A stretch of 64,000 bases of DNA from Paraburkholderia kirstenboschensis (GTDB lineage: Bacteria > Pseudomonadota > Gammaproteobacteria > Burkholderiales > Burkholderiaceae): contig NZ_CAJHCR010000019.1 of assembly GCF_904848585.1 (NCBI RefSeq), forward strand, positions 62,001 through 126,000, written 5' to 3'. A program made the position numbers and the translations under genes. How positions within the stretch are numbered: the stretch's first letter is position 1; each line of letters starts with the position of its first letter. Positions 53,306-62,544 of this stretch are shown piece after piece. Under the pieces are notes generated by a model. The model was not told the DNA's origin. It did no database searches and worked only from the letters and a program-made list of their open reading frames with translations.

Positions 53306-54814
53306 TCAGCTGCCCTCCCATCCGCCGCCCACCACCTTGTACAACGTCACGAGATTGGACTGCCGCGACAGGACGTCCGTCGCGAATTGCTGTTGCGCCG
53401 TGTAAAGCGTGCGCTGCGCATCGAGGAACGTGAGGAAGCTGTCCGTGCCCGCCTTGTAGCGCGCCTCGGCAAGTGTGTAGTAGTTCTGCGCCGACGTCAC
53501 GTATTCGCGGTCCGCCTGCACCTGATCCACATAAGTAGCGCGCGCGGTCAGCGCATTCGACACCTCCTTGAACGCTGTCTGAATCGCGTTCTCGTAGTCG
53601 GCGACCTCGATCTGCTTCTCGATCTCTGCCACATCGAGCGATGCCTTGTTGCTGCCGTAATCGAAGATCGGCACCGAGACGCTCGGCGCGAACGCCCATG
53701 CGCCGGTGCCCGCCTTGAAGAGATTCGAGAGCGTCGAACTCGACGTGCCGGCTGTCGCGGTCAATTCAATTTTCGGAAAGAACGCCGCGCGCGCCGCACC
53801 AATGTTCGCGTTCGCGGCCTTCAACGCATGCTCGGCCTGCAAGATATCCGGACGACGGGTGAGCAGCAGCGAAGGCACGCCCGCACCGATGTCCGCGAAC
53901 ATCGACTCGTCGTCGAATGCGCGCGCAGGCGGCAAGTCGTCGGGAATCGGCGCGCCGATCACAGCGGCGAGATTGTTGCGGTCTTGCGCGACAGCGCGCC
54001 GGTACGACGCAAGATTTGCCTTCGCGCTCGCGAGCGAGTTCCGCGCCTGTTGCACGTCGAGGAGCGATGCATTGCCGAGTTCCTGCACGCGTTGCGTCAC
54101 GTCGTAGGTCGACTGGTCCGCCTTCACGGTGTCTTCGGTCAATTGCAGTAACCGTTCGTCGGCGAGCAATGTCAGGTAGTCGGTCGCCACTGTCGCGATC
54201 AAACTGATTTGCGTGCTTTGGCGCGACGCATCGGTGGCGAGATAGTTTTCGAGTGCCTGGCGTTTCAGGCTGCGCAAGCGTCCAAAGAAATCAATTTCCC
54301 ATGACGTCGTGCCGATGCTCACATCGCTCGAACTTGCAATCGCGCCCTGCGTCCGCTCGCGGGTCATGCTGCCGCTTGCCGTGATGGACGGTGCGAGTGC
54401 AGCGCGCGTGATCCGATATTGCGCCTCGTACTCGGCAACGTTCAGCGCCGCGACGCGCAAGTCGCGATTGTTGGCGAGCGCGATGTCGATCAGCCGCTGC
54501 AGGCGCTCGTCGCGGAAAAAGCTGCGCCATGCGGTGCCGGTGGCTAGCGGGGTTGCGGTAGTGGCGACTGGGTTCGTGGCGGTTGGAGTTGCAGTTGCGT
54601 TCGCATTTGCGGCGCTTGCAGTCGCAGTGCTCGCCGCGCTAGCGCTTGCATCCGTCGCGGCCTTGGCCGCAACGGTGCTCTCATACGCGTCGCCCTGCGG
54701 ATAGGCTGCCGGAATCGGCGCGGCGGGCCGCTCATAGTGCGGATCGAGCGTGCAGCCCGTTAGCAGCGCGAGCGTAAATGCGACCGCGCATGTACCCTGT
54801 TTGAGTCTCATCAT
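53306..54814 (-). CDS. Efflux outer-membrane lipoprotein (OprM/NodT family)
   Basis: A 502-residue TolC-like channel. The lipobox is LLTGC (Cys21). Repeated OEP helices are visible (WRSFFRDERLQRLIDIALAN; PDILQAEHALKAANANIGAA). An Ala/Thr-rich low-complexity stretch at residues 47-92 separates the lipid anchor from the barrel. The ATG at 54814 overlaps the RND pump stop (ATGA). It is the third gene of the MFP-RND-OMF operon and gives the exit duct of the tripartite pump. Confidence 0.93.
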   Translation of the reverse strand: MMRLKQGTCAVAFTLALLTGCTLDPHYERPAAPIPAAYPQGDAYESTVAAKAATDASASAASTATASAANANATATPTATNPVATTATPLATGTAWRSFFRDERLQRLIDIALANNRDLRVAALNVAEYEAQYRITRAALAPSITASGSMTRERTQGAIASSSDVSIGTTSWEIDFFGRLRSLKRQALENYLATDASRQSTQISLIATVATDYLTLLADERLLQLTEDTVKADQSTYDVTQRVQELGNASLLDVQQARNSLASAKANLASYRRAVAQDRNNLAAVIGAPIPDDLPPARAFDDESMFADIGAGVPSLLLTRRPDILQAEHALKAANANIGAARAAFFPKIELTATAGTSSSTLSNLFKAGTGAWAFAPSVSVPIFDYGSNKASLDVAEIEKQIEVADYENAIQTAFKEVSNALTARATYVDQVQADREYVTSAQNYYTLAEARYKAGTDSFLTFLDAQRTLYTAQQQFATDVLSRQSNLVTLYKVVGGGWEGS

Positions 54815-57800
54815 TCATCACCTGACTGTTGCCTGGCGTCGCCGTGTTCGCCGAACAGGCGGCGCACGACGACAAAGAACACCGGCACGAAAAAGATTGC
54901 GAGCGCCGTGGCGGCGATCATGCCGCCCATCACGCCAGTGCCGATCGCATGGCGGCTCGCCGACCCTGCGCCCGTGCTGATCACGAGCGGCAACACGCCG
55001 AACACGAAAGCAAGCGAGGTCATCAGAATCGGACGCAGACGCAGGCGCGCGGCTTCGATGGTGGCGTCAATCAGGCTGCGGCCTTGCGCTTGCAAATCTT
55101 TCGCGAACTCGACGATCAGAATCGCGTTCTTCGTCGAAAGCCCGATGGTCGCGAGCAAGCCGACCTTGAAATAGATGTCATCGGACAGGCCGCGGATATG
55201 CGCGCCGAGCACCGCGCCCAGTACGCCGAGCGGCACCACAAGGATCACCGCGATCGGAATCGACCAGCTCTCGTACAAACCCGCGAGGCACAGGAACACG
55301 ACGATCAGCGAAATTGCGTACAGGTAGATGGCCTGCGAACCGGCCATGCGCTCCTGGTAGGATTGCCCGGTCCAGTCGATGCCGTAGCCTGCCGGCAGTT
55401 TCTTGACGAGTGCGTCGGCGGCCGCCATCGCCTGGCCGGTGCTGGCGTTTGCGCCGGCCTGCGCGGTCATTTCCATCGCGAGCGTGCGGTTGAAGCGTTC
55501 GATCTGCGGCGGGCCGAAAGTCCACTTGCCGGTTGCGAACGCGGAGAAGGGCACCATCTGGCCGTCGTAACCGCTCGTTGTACTGGTGCTGGCGGTGCTC
55601 GTCGAGCTGCTGCCCGACGTGCTGCCCGATGTGCTGCTGGATGTGCTGCTGGTCGAACTGCTGCTCGTGGTGCTCGACTTCACATACCACCGTCCAATGT
55701 CGGAAGGCATCATCCGGTAGGGGGCATCGGCCTGTACGTAGACCTTCTGAATACGCCCCGTGTCGACATAATTGTTCACGTACGATGAACCGAACGCCGT
55801 TTGCAACGTGTCGTTCACATCGGCGATGGAAAGCCCCAGCGCACTCGCCTTTTCCCGGTCGATGTCGACATGGAACTGCGGCGTGTCTTCGAGACCGCCC
55901 GGCCGCATGCCCGACAATGCGCTGTCTTTGGCCGCGAGCGCCATTAGTTGCTGCCGCGCGGCCATCAGCTTGTCGTGGCCCTGACCGGCGCGGTCTTCCA
56001 GTTCGAAGTCGAGCCCGCTTTGCGTGCCGAGCTCCTGAATCGCAGGCGGATTGACTGCGAAAACCTGCGCTTCACGCAACGCGGCGAAGTGCATGTTCGC
56101 GCGCTGTATCACGGCGGCCGCGGACCCGCTGCTGCCGCGCCGCGCGCTCCAGTCCTTGAGCTTGACGAAGGCGAGCGCGTTGTTCTGTCCCGAGCCGTTG
56201 AAACTGAAGCCCGTCAGCGTGATGAGCTGGTCCACTTCCGCCTGGCTGCGATAGTAAGCCTCGACCTTTTTCACAACTTCGAGCGTCTGCGAGGCGGGCG
56301 TGCCGACCGGTGCCGAGATAGACGTGATAAGCGTTCCCTGGTCTTCGTCAGGCAGGTACGACGACGGCAGCTTCATGAACAGCAGCGCGACCACGCCTGC
56401 GATCAACACGTAGATCACCATGTAGCGCATCGGCTTGCCGATCACGCGTGCAACCGCCGAGTCGTAGCGATCAGTGCCCCGCGCGAGCACGCGGTTGAAC
56501 CAGCCGAGCACGCCGCGCTTCGCGTGATGCTCGACATCTGCGCGCCTGAGCAGCGTCGCGCACAACGCCGGCGTAAGCGTCAACGCCAGGAACACGGAGA
56601 GCAGCATCGCCGCGACGATCGTGATCGAGAACTGCCGGTAGATCGCCCCGGTCGTCCCGGAGAAAAACGCCATTGGAATGAACACGGCGATCAGCACGGT
56701 CGTGATGCCGATGAGCGCGCCGGTGATCTGTTCCATCGCTTGGCGAGTGGCTTCGACCGGTGACAAGCCTTCTTCCGCGATCAGACGCTCGACGTTTTCG
56801 ACCACCACGATCGCGTCGTCCACCAGCAGGCCGATTGCCAGCACCATGCCGAACATGGACAGCACGTTGATCGAGAAGCCGACAGCCGACATCACCGCGA
56901 ACGTGCCGAGCAATGCGACGGGCACCACAATGGTCGGAATCAGCGTGGCGCGCAGGTTTTGCAAAAACACGTACATCACGACGAAGACGAGCAACACCGC
57001 TTCGATCAGCGTCTTCACCACTTCTTCAATCGAGATCCGCACGAACGGCGTGGTGTCGTACGGATAGTCCACGACGACATTGCGGGGCAGTTGCGGGCTC
57101 AATTCGTTGAGCTTCGCGCGCACGGCCTTCGCGACGCTCATCGCGTTGGCGCCGCTCGCGAGTTTGACCGCGAGCGATGCAGCCGGCTTGCCGTTCAGGC
57201 GTGAGTCCGTGCTGTAGTCGTCGGCGCCTACTTCCACGCGCGCGACATCCTTCAACATCACCTTCGAGCCATCGCTGTTCACGCGCAACAGAATCGCGCC
57301 GAACTGCGCGGGCGTGGTCAGCAGGCTCGATGCGGAGATCGTCGCATTCAACGCCTGCGTTCTCGTCGACGGGGAGCCGCCAATCTGGCCGGCAGAAAGC
57401 TGTACGTTCTGATTCGTGATCGCGGTGGTGACGTCACCGGTCGTCAGTCCGACCGCCTGCAACTTCACCGGATCGAGCCAGATACGCATGGCGTGCTGCG
57501 CGCCGAACAATGTGACGTCGCCCACGCCGTCGATCTGCGTAAGCGGGTCCTCGATTTGCGTGGCGATGACATTGCCGAGGTCGATCGAGTTCATGCTGCC
57601 GTCTGTCGACGACAACGACACGATCATCAGAAAAGAGTTGGCCGCCTTCGCGACCTGGACGCCTTGCTCCTGAACCGTTTCGGGCAGCGACGACGTCGCT
57701 TGCTCGACCTTGTTTTGCACCTGCACCTGCGCGATGTCGGCGTTGGTGCCTTGCTGGAACGTCAACGTAATGCGCGCCTGGCCAATGGAACTGCTCGTCG

Positions 57801-58038
57801 ACGACATATAAAGCAGATGGTCGATGCCGCTCAGTTTCTGCTCGATCACCTGCGTCACGGTGGTCGCGACGGTTTCGGCAGACGCGCCCGGATACGTAGC
57901 CGTGATCTGCACGGAAGCCGGCGCGACGCTCGGGTACTGTTCGACCGGAAGCGTCGTGATCGAAGCGCCACCAATCATCATGATGACGATCGCGATGACC
58001 CACGCGAGGATCGGTCGGTTGATAAAGAAACCTGCCAT
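54811..58038 (-). CDS. RND multidrug efflux permease (HAE1/AcrB type)
   Basis: A 1075-residue inner-membrane pump. Proton-relay Asp pair is in GLLVDDAIVVVENVER and Lys in GLSTKNAILIVEFAKDL. The N-terminus FINRPILAWVIAIV and the porter motif RIQKVYVQADAPYRMMPSDI are typical of AcrB/MexB. A Ser/Thr-rich insertion of 37 residues (787-823, 55570-55680) lies between WYV and YDGQMVPFSAF, where AcrB has only about 3 residues. It starts 12 bp after the adaptor gene. Substrate range unknown. Confidence 0.95.
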   Translation of the reverse strand: MAGFFINRPILAWVIAIVIMMIGGASITTLPVEQYPSVAPASVQITATYPGASAETVATTVTQVIEQKLSGIDHLLYMSSTSSSIGQARITLTFQQGTNADIAQVQVQNKVEQATSSLPETVQEQGVQVAKAANSFLMIVSLSSTDGSMNSIDLGNVIATQIEDPLTQIDGVGDVTLFGAQHAMRIWLDPVKLQAVGLTTGDVTTAITNQNVQLSAGQIGGSPSTRTQALNATISASSLLTTPAQFGAILLRVNSDGSKVMLKDVARVEVGADDYSTDSRLNGKPAASLAVKLASGANAMSVAKAVRAKLNELSPQLPRNVVVDYPYDTTPFVRISIEEVVKTLIEAVLLVFVVMYVFLQNLRATLIPTIVVPVALLGTFAVMSAVGFSINVLSMFGMVLAIGLLVDDAIVVVENVERLIAEEGLSPVEATRQAMEQITGALIGITTVLIAVFIPMAFFSGTTGAIYRQFSITIVAAMLLSVFLALTLTPALCATLLRRADVEHHAKRGVLGWFNRVLARGTDRYDSAVARVIGKPMRYMVIYVLIAGVVALLFMKLPSSYLPDEDQGTLITSISAPVGTPASQTLEVVKKVEAYYRSQAEVDQLITLTGFSFNGSGQNNALAFVKLKDWSARRGSSGSAAAVIQRANMHFAALREAQVFAVNPPAIQELGTQSGLDFELEDRAGQGHDKLMAARQQLMALAAKDSALSGMRPGGLEDTPQFHVDIDREKASALGLSIADVNDTLQTAFGSSYVNNYVDTGRIQKVYVQADAPYRMMPSDIGRWYVKSSTTSSSSTSSTSSSTSGSTSGSSSTSTASTSTTSGYDGQMVPFSAFATGKWTFGPPQIERFNRTLAMEMTAQAGANASTGQAMAAADALVKKLPAGYGIDWTGQSYQERMAGSQAIYLYAISLIVVFLCLAGLYESWSIPIAVILVVPLGVLGAVLGAHIRGLSDDIYFKVGLLATIGLSTKNAILIVEFAKDLQAQGRSLIDATIEAARLRLRPILMTSLAFVFGVLPLVISTGAGSASRHAIGTGVMGGMIAATALAIFFVPVFFVVVRRLFGEHGDARQQSGDE

Positions 58039-58050
58039 GAGAGTCCCGTT

Positions 58051-59277
58051 TTAGCTGTGGGCGGCGGACGCAGCCCGTGCGTTGTCCGCGGTGGCGGGAG
58101 CGGCTGACGTCGCGGGCGTCTCGACAGGCTTGACGACTGCGCCGGTGCGCGCCTGCTGCGAACCCGTAACAATCACGCGGTCGCCGGTCTTCAGACCGCT
58201 CGTGATAATCCAGTCCGAGCCCGACGCAATGTCCGCGGTGACGGGCGTTTGCACGACCTTGTTGTCGGCGCTGACTGTGAGCACGCTCGCTGTGCCGTCG
58301 GACGCACGCGAAACCGCGAGTTGCGGCACGGTGATCGCCTGACGGTTTACGCCCTCTTCGAGCTGCGCGCGCACGAACATGCCGGGCAGCAGCACGCCAT
58401 CGGGATTTGGGAACACGCAGCGCAGTGTGACGGAGCCGGTGGTGGCGTCGACGGTAATGTCGGAGAACAGCAACTTGCCCGGCTTCGCGTAGGCCGTGCC
58501 GTCTTCCATCACGAGATGAACCACGGCGCCGTCGGCGCCCGACTGTTGCAACTGGCCGCTCGCAAACTCTTTCTGCAAGCGCAGCCAGTCGGCAGAAGAA
58601 CGCGTGACGTCCAGATACATCTCGCTCGTTGCCTGCACTGTGGCGAGCGCGGCGGTCTGTGCGGCGGTCACGAGCGCGCCCTCGGTCACGCTCGATTTGC
58701 CGATGCGCCCCGCGATGGGCGCGACGACTCTTGTATAGCCGAGGTTGATTGCGGCGGTCTTCAACGCGGCGCGGTCGGCGACCACGTCGGCCTTGGCCTC
58801 TGCGAGTGCGGCGAGCGCGTCGTCGTAGTCCTGCCGGCTCACGCCCTGGATCTTCGACAATTCCGCATAGCGCGTGGCCTTCGTTTGCGCGGAGTTCGCG
58901 GTCGCGACGGCCTTCGCCAACGTGCCGACCGCCTGGTCGTAGGTGGCCTGGTAGCTCGATGCATCGATCTGATACAGCACGGCGCCGGCCGCGACCTGTG
59001 AGCCCTCGGTAAACAGCCGCTTCCTGACAATGCCATCGACTTGCGGCCTCACCTCTGCAACACGAATGGCCGACAGCCGGCCCGACAGTTCGGTGTTCGA
59101 TACGACCGTATGCGGCTTGATGGTTTCGACGCCGACTTCGGGCGTGGTTTGCGGTGGGCCGTGGCCGGCGTTGTCGCCGCAAGCCGCCAGCATCAGAGTG
59201 GCGGCGGCAGCCGCGGCAAGAATCGCGAAGCGGGGCGCGCGCGTCGGCGATGACAACGCGTTGGAAATACTTGGCAT
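58051..59277 (-). CDS. RND periplasmic adaptor (membrane fusion) lipoprotein
   Basis: A 408-residue adaptor with signal peptide and lipobox LAAC (Cys33). Features are the lipoyl halves (VRPQVDGIVRKRLFTEGSQV, then VVAPIAGRIGKSSVTEGALV) around an alpha-hairpin and a C-terminal Ala/Thr-rich tail (TPATSAAPATADNARAASAA). It links pump and outer-membrane channel. First gene of the efflux operon, divergent from the two-component genes. The ATG at 59277 is preceded by AAGGATG. Confidence 0.93.
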   Translation of the reverse strand: MPSISNALSSPTRAPRFAILAAAAAATLMLAACGDNAGHGPPQTTPEVGVETIKPHTVVSNTELSGRLSAIRVAEVRPQVDGIVRKRLFTEGSQVAAGAVLYQIDASSYQATYDQAVGTLAKAVATANSAQTKATRYAELSKIQGVSRQDYDDALAALAEAKADVVADRAALKTAAINLGYTRVVAPIAGRIGKSSVTEGALVTAAQTAALATVQATSEMYLDVTRSSADWLRLQKEFASGQLQQSGADGAVVHLVMEDGTAYAKPGKLLFSDITVDATTGSVTLRCVFPNPDGVLLPGMFVRAQLEEGVNRQAITVPQLAVSRASDGTASVLTVSADNKVVQTPVTADIASGSDWIITSGLKTGDRVIVTGSQQARTGAVVKPVETPATSAAPATADNARAASAAHS

Positions 59278-59617
59278 GCTCGGGCATCCTTCGACTGGAT
59301 TCGACAAAGGGCCGTCTGGCATGCGTCGTGGGTTCAGTCGGAGCCACGCAACGCCACGCCAGCGGCAAGGGATGGCCCAGCATAATGAGAGGCGTCTTAC
59401 GTTGGCTTAGGCAAGCATTACGGGCTGTAACGCAACTCGCGCAATTCGCGCTATTCGCGAACGCAAAGCACGGGCGCGCCGAATGGACGGCGACGTCGTA
59501 ATAGACGGTAAGCTCGCAGAAGAATCCGGAAGCGCCGGTGCCGCGCAATTCGTTATATTTGTCTACGGCGGCGAGCAATGCGCCGTCTCCAATGTCCACA
59601 TCGACCCGGGTTCAGCT
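59278..59617. other. Divergent promoter gap
   Basis: 340 bp between the efflux operon and the response-regulator gene. It should hold both promoters and the regulator's binding site, but I could not identify convincing elements. The frame open upstream of the regulator start is not coding. Confidence 0.4.
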
Positions 59618-60358
59618 ATGTCAGACACGCCCATCCAGGTTCTACTGGTCGACGACGACGCCGACCTGCGCGACCTTCTGCGAACCTTCTTTCAGCAACG
59701 CGGCATTGAAATCTCCGTGTTGCACGACGCCAATCATCTGGCACGCCGGCTCGAACGCGAACGGCCGTCGATCATCGTGCTCGATCTGATGATGCCGGGC
59801 GTCGACGGACTCAGCGCGCTGCGGCAACTGCGTGCGAGCGGCGACACAATTCCGGTGATCATGCTGACGGCGCGCGCGGACGGCGTGGACCGCGTGATCG
59901 GCCTCGAACTTGGCGCCGACGATTACCTCGGCAAGCCGTTCATGCCGCAGGAATTGCTCGCGCGCATTCACGCGGTGTTACGGCGGCACGCGCAACCGGC
60001 GGCGTCAGTCGCGGCGCCGCTCGAAAAGCGCGAAGCGCTGCGCTTCGGCAGCTTCCGTCTCGACTTCGCGAGCCGCACGCTGTTTCGGGGCGACGAGCCG
60101 CTCAAGCTGACCGGCAGCGAATATGCGTTGCTCGAAGTCCTCGCGCAACATCCGATGGAAACGCTGTCGCGCTCGAAACTCGTCGACCTGCTGCATGGAC
60201 CGCATTCTGAAGTGACCGAGCGCGGCATCGACGTGCCGGTGTGGCGCCTGCGGCGTCTGCTCGAGGACGATCCCGCCAGCCCGAGACGCATCCAGACGGT
60301 ACGCGGCATCGGCTATATGTTCGTGCCCGGCAGCAGTGACGATGAAAAATCCCTTTAA
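59618..60358 (+). CDS. OmpR-family response regulator
   Basis: A 246-residue regulator: receiver with Asp56 in VLDLMMPGVDG and Lys in LGKPFMP, then an OmpR/PhoB winged helix (LKLTGSEYALLEVLAQHPME, ending RGIGYMFVPG). The ATG at 59618 fits the family N-terminus. It overlaps the sensor-kinase start by 17 nt and is divergent from the RND operon, its probable target. Confidence 0.93.
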   Translation: MSDTPIQVLLVDDDADLRDLLRTFFQQRGIEISVLHDANHLARRLERERPSIIVLDLMMPGVDGLSALRQLRASGDTIPVIMLTARADGVDRVIGLELGADDYLGKPFMPQELLARIHAVLRRHAQPAASVAAPLEKREALRFGSFRLDFASRTLFRGDEPLKLTGSEYALLEVLAQHPMETLSRSKLVDLLHGPHSEVTERGIDVPVWRLRRLLEDDPASPRRIQTVRGIGYMFVPGSSDDEKSL

Positions 60359-61589
60359 CACGCTGTTTGGCCAGCTCGCGTTGATGACGGTCGGCCTGAT
60401 TGTGATCGTCCATCTCACTTCCTTGCTGCTCGTCGACCGTGAACGCGGCCAGATAGACACCGGACATGCGCAGCGCGCGCTGCTGCTTGCGATGCAGGCG
60501 CAGCACGAAAGCGCGGTCTCCGCTTCGCAACTCTCCGCGACGCTCGGAGTAGTGATCGTCAATGCGAGCGATGCCGTTCCGTACGGTTGCCCGGCGCCGT
60601 GCCGGAACACGTCTGGCCCGTTCGAAAACGCCTTGCGCGCGAAGCTGCCGCCGGGAAGCGAGGTCGTTGCGGACGCCGGCAATGGCAACCTCTGGGTGCG
60701 CTATGCGGGCAACCCGGCGTGGCTCAAACTCGAAAACTCGATGCTGCCTGCGCGCCGCTTCCTCGGCGCATCGGCCATGATGCTGGTGTTCGCCGTGATC
60801 CTTGCGCTGGCCGGCGCGTGGTATCTGCAACGGCCGCTGCATCGTCTGGCGATCGCCGCGCGCGAATTCCGCCTCGGGCACCGGGCGCCGGTCGTGCCGG
60901 CGAGCGGTCCGCGTGAAACGAGGGAACTCATCGACGATTTCAACCAGATGGTGCATGAGCTCGCCCAGGCCGAACAGGAACGCGCGGTGATGCTTGCAGG
61001 TGTCGCGCATGACTTGCGCGCGCCGATCACGCGGATGCAGGTACGCGCGGACTTGTTGCCGGACGAAGCCAATCGCAGCGGCTTCTTGCGCGACGCCGAG
61101 TCGCTGTCGCGCATCGTCACGCAGTTTCTGGATTTCGCGCGAGAAAGCGCGGACAAGTCGCCGCGCACGAGCGTGGATGCGCATTGCCGCCGTCATTACG
61201 GCGACAGTCTCGCCGACGACGCGCTGGTCCGCCTCGATCTGCAGGCGGGGGACGGCTTCGGCTTGCCGCTCGTCGACCTCGACCGCATCCTGACCAACCT
61301 GATGGAGAACGCGCTGACGTATGGCGAGCCGCCAGTCGAGATTGCGACGTCCCGCCACAACGGACAATACGTTCTGACGGTTCGCGATCACGGCGGCGGC
61401 ATTCCGGGCAGTCAACTGGAGCGCGCGTTGCAACCGTTCGTGCGACTCGACGAAGCGCGCAGCGGTGACGCACATTGCGGCCTGGGCCTCGCAATCGTGC
61501 GACGCCTCGTGCGATACAACGGTGGCGTTTTTCGCGCGGACAATGCAACGGACGGCGGGTTAGCCGTGTCGATGACCTTCCCCGCCTAA
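60342..61589 (+). CDS. EnvZ-type sensor histidine kinase
   Basis: A 415-residue inner-membrane kinase with TM1 (10-30) and TM2 (142-162), a periplasmic loop, HAMP (163-215) and HisKA with His223 in GVAHDLRAPITRM. HATPase_c motifs follow (NLMENALTYG, DHGGGIPGSQL, GLGLAIVRRL). The start is ATG 60342, or GTG 60336 just before; both overlap the regulator gene, so translation is coupled. Partner of the OmpR-like regulator and probably the sensor for the neighbouring efflux operon. Confidence 0.92.
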   Translation: MKNPFNTLFGQLALMTVGLIVIVHLTSLLLVDRERGQIDTGHAQRALLLAMQAQHESAVSASQLSATLGVVIVNASDAVPYGCPAPCRNTSGPFENALRAKLPPGSEVVADAGNGNLWVRYAGNPAWLKLENSMLPARRFLGASAMMLVFAVILALAGAWYLQRPLHRLAIAAREFRLGHRAPVVPASGPRETRELIDDFNQMVHELAQAEQERAVMLAGVAHDLRAPITRMQVRADLLPDEANRSGFLRDAESLSRIVTQFLDFARESADKSPRTSVDAHCRRHYGDSLADDALVRLDLQAGDGFGLPLVDLDRILTNLMENALTYGEPPVEIATSRHNGQYVLTVRDHGGGIPGSQLERALQPFVRLDEARSGDAHCGLGLAIVRRLVRYNGGVFRADNATDGGLAVSMTFPA

Positions 61590-61652
61590 CGCAATACATT
61601 GGGCAGTCAGGTTCCCAGCCGCCCTTTGCATCACACTCCGCCCCGGCTCCGA

Positions 61653-61835
61653 TCAGCTCTGTGCGACGTGACCCGGAACAACTATCGCGCCATGCGGACC
61701 GTCGCCATGGCCACCGCTCGGACCACCGCCGCCAGGACCGCCGCCGCCAGGCGGCGGCCCCCACCAGCATCCACTCAGGGTTGCGCTCAAGGCGGCGAGT
61801 GTCGCAATGGCCGCGATTGCCAACAGCTTTCTCAT
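61653..61835 (-). CDS. Small Gly/Pro-rich lipoprotein
   Basis: A 60-residue precursor (MRKLLAIAAIATLAALSATL, lipobox SGC) with a Gly/Pro/His-rich mature part (GPPPGGGGPGGGGPSGGHGD). A near-perfect ribosome site AAGGAGAAAGT precedes the ATG at 61835. Probably an envelope peptide; no family function is known. The frame extends upstream to 61895 but that part is not needed. Confidence 0.68.
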   Translation of the reverse strand: MRKLLAIAAIATLAALSATLSGCWWGPPPGGGGPGGGGPSGGHGDGPHGAIVVPGHVAQS

Positions 61836-62143
61836 ACTTTCTCCTTCGATTGATTCACGGTCACGCAGGGCTGCCCGTTCCAATTCCGGGAGCAACGCTG
61901 CGACTGAGTCCGCAAGTTATCAATCAACGAAAGATGATGTTTTACGGCGCCGTTACAACCCGCGGGTGAAATGCGCTGCTTCATGCGAGCGCATCGGCAT
62001 CTCGAGCCACGGTGCATGCGGCATACATGGCATGTTCATGCGCGGCGCGATTGCAGCTCGCGCGTTCACGCTTTGTTTGAATATGGAAGCGGATGTAAGG
62101 AGATTGGGCGCGCACAGGTGTGGGAGTCTGATTGTCAGGTACC

Positions 62144-62504
62144 TCCTGGAATGGCTCACCTTTGCGGCAACCTCCTGGAACTCCTCACCTTTGCGCGTGA
62201 CGCCGGGTGACAGCGCCGCGAGGAATGCTCAAAGGTGCGGCGCGAATCCTAGGATGACTCACCATTGCGCACTTGGCGCCGTCTCCTGGAACGTCTCACC
62301 TTTGTGTGGACGACATCGAAAGGTGATGCCGTCTCCTGGAATTCCTCACCATCCTGGAACGTCTCACCTTTGTGTGAACAACATCGAAAGGTGATGCCGT
62401 CTCCTGGAATTCCTCACCATCCTGGAACGTCTCACCTTTGTGTGAACATCGAAAGGTGATGCCGTCTCCTGGAATTCCTCACCATCCTGGAATTGCTCAC
62501 CTTT
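62144..62504 (+). repeat. Dispersed 20-nt intergenic element, ten copies (group D)
   Basis: Plus-strand copies start at 62144, 62173, 62247 (degenerate), 62284, 62334, 62352, 62402, 62420, 62467 and 62485. Most read TCCTGGAA-NNN-CTCACCTTT. Those at 62334, 62402 and 62467 end in CACCATC and share their last bases with the next copy. The left half is TCCTGGAA here against TCCCGAAA in groups A-C, so this is a distinct subfamily of the same element. Confidence 0.9.
62284..62504 (+). repeat. 68-bp tandem repeat, about three copies
   Basis: The segment carrying one TCCTGGAACGTCTCACCTTT copy, a GTGTG-ACATCGAAAGGTGATGCCG spacer and one TCCTGGAATTCCTCACCAT copy is repeated with start-to-start distances of 68 bp (62284 to 62352, 62352 to 62420) and 65 bp (62420 to 62485, from loss of one AAC triplet). 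The spacer contains AAAGGTGA, the reverse complement of the element's right half. Confidence 0.9.
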
Positions 62505-62544
62505 GACGGCGGCATGCGCACAGTCTGTTCCGCCACGCGACGCG

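Larger units (their letters stand above)
61836..62544. other. 709-bp gap with the largest cluster of the 20-nt element
   Basis: Between the small lipoprotein and the diguanylate cyclase gene. No gene is supported. It holds ten copies of the 20-nt element, part of them in a 68-bp tandem array. Confidence 0.7.

Noticed and set aside
62144..62504. CRISPR array
   Set aside because: Repeats are 20 nt with irregular 18-74 bp spacing, variable centres and repeated spacers; no cas genes.
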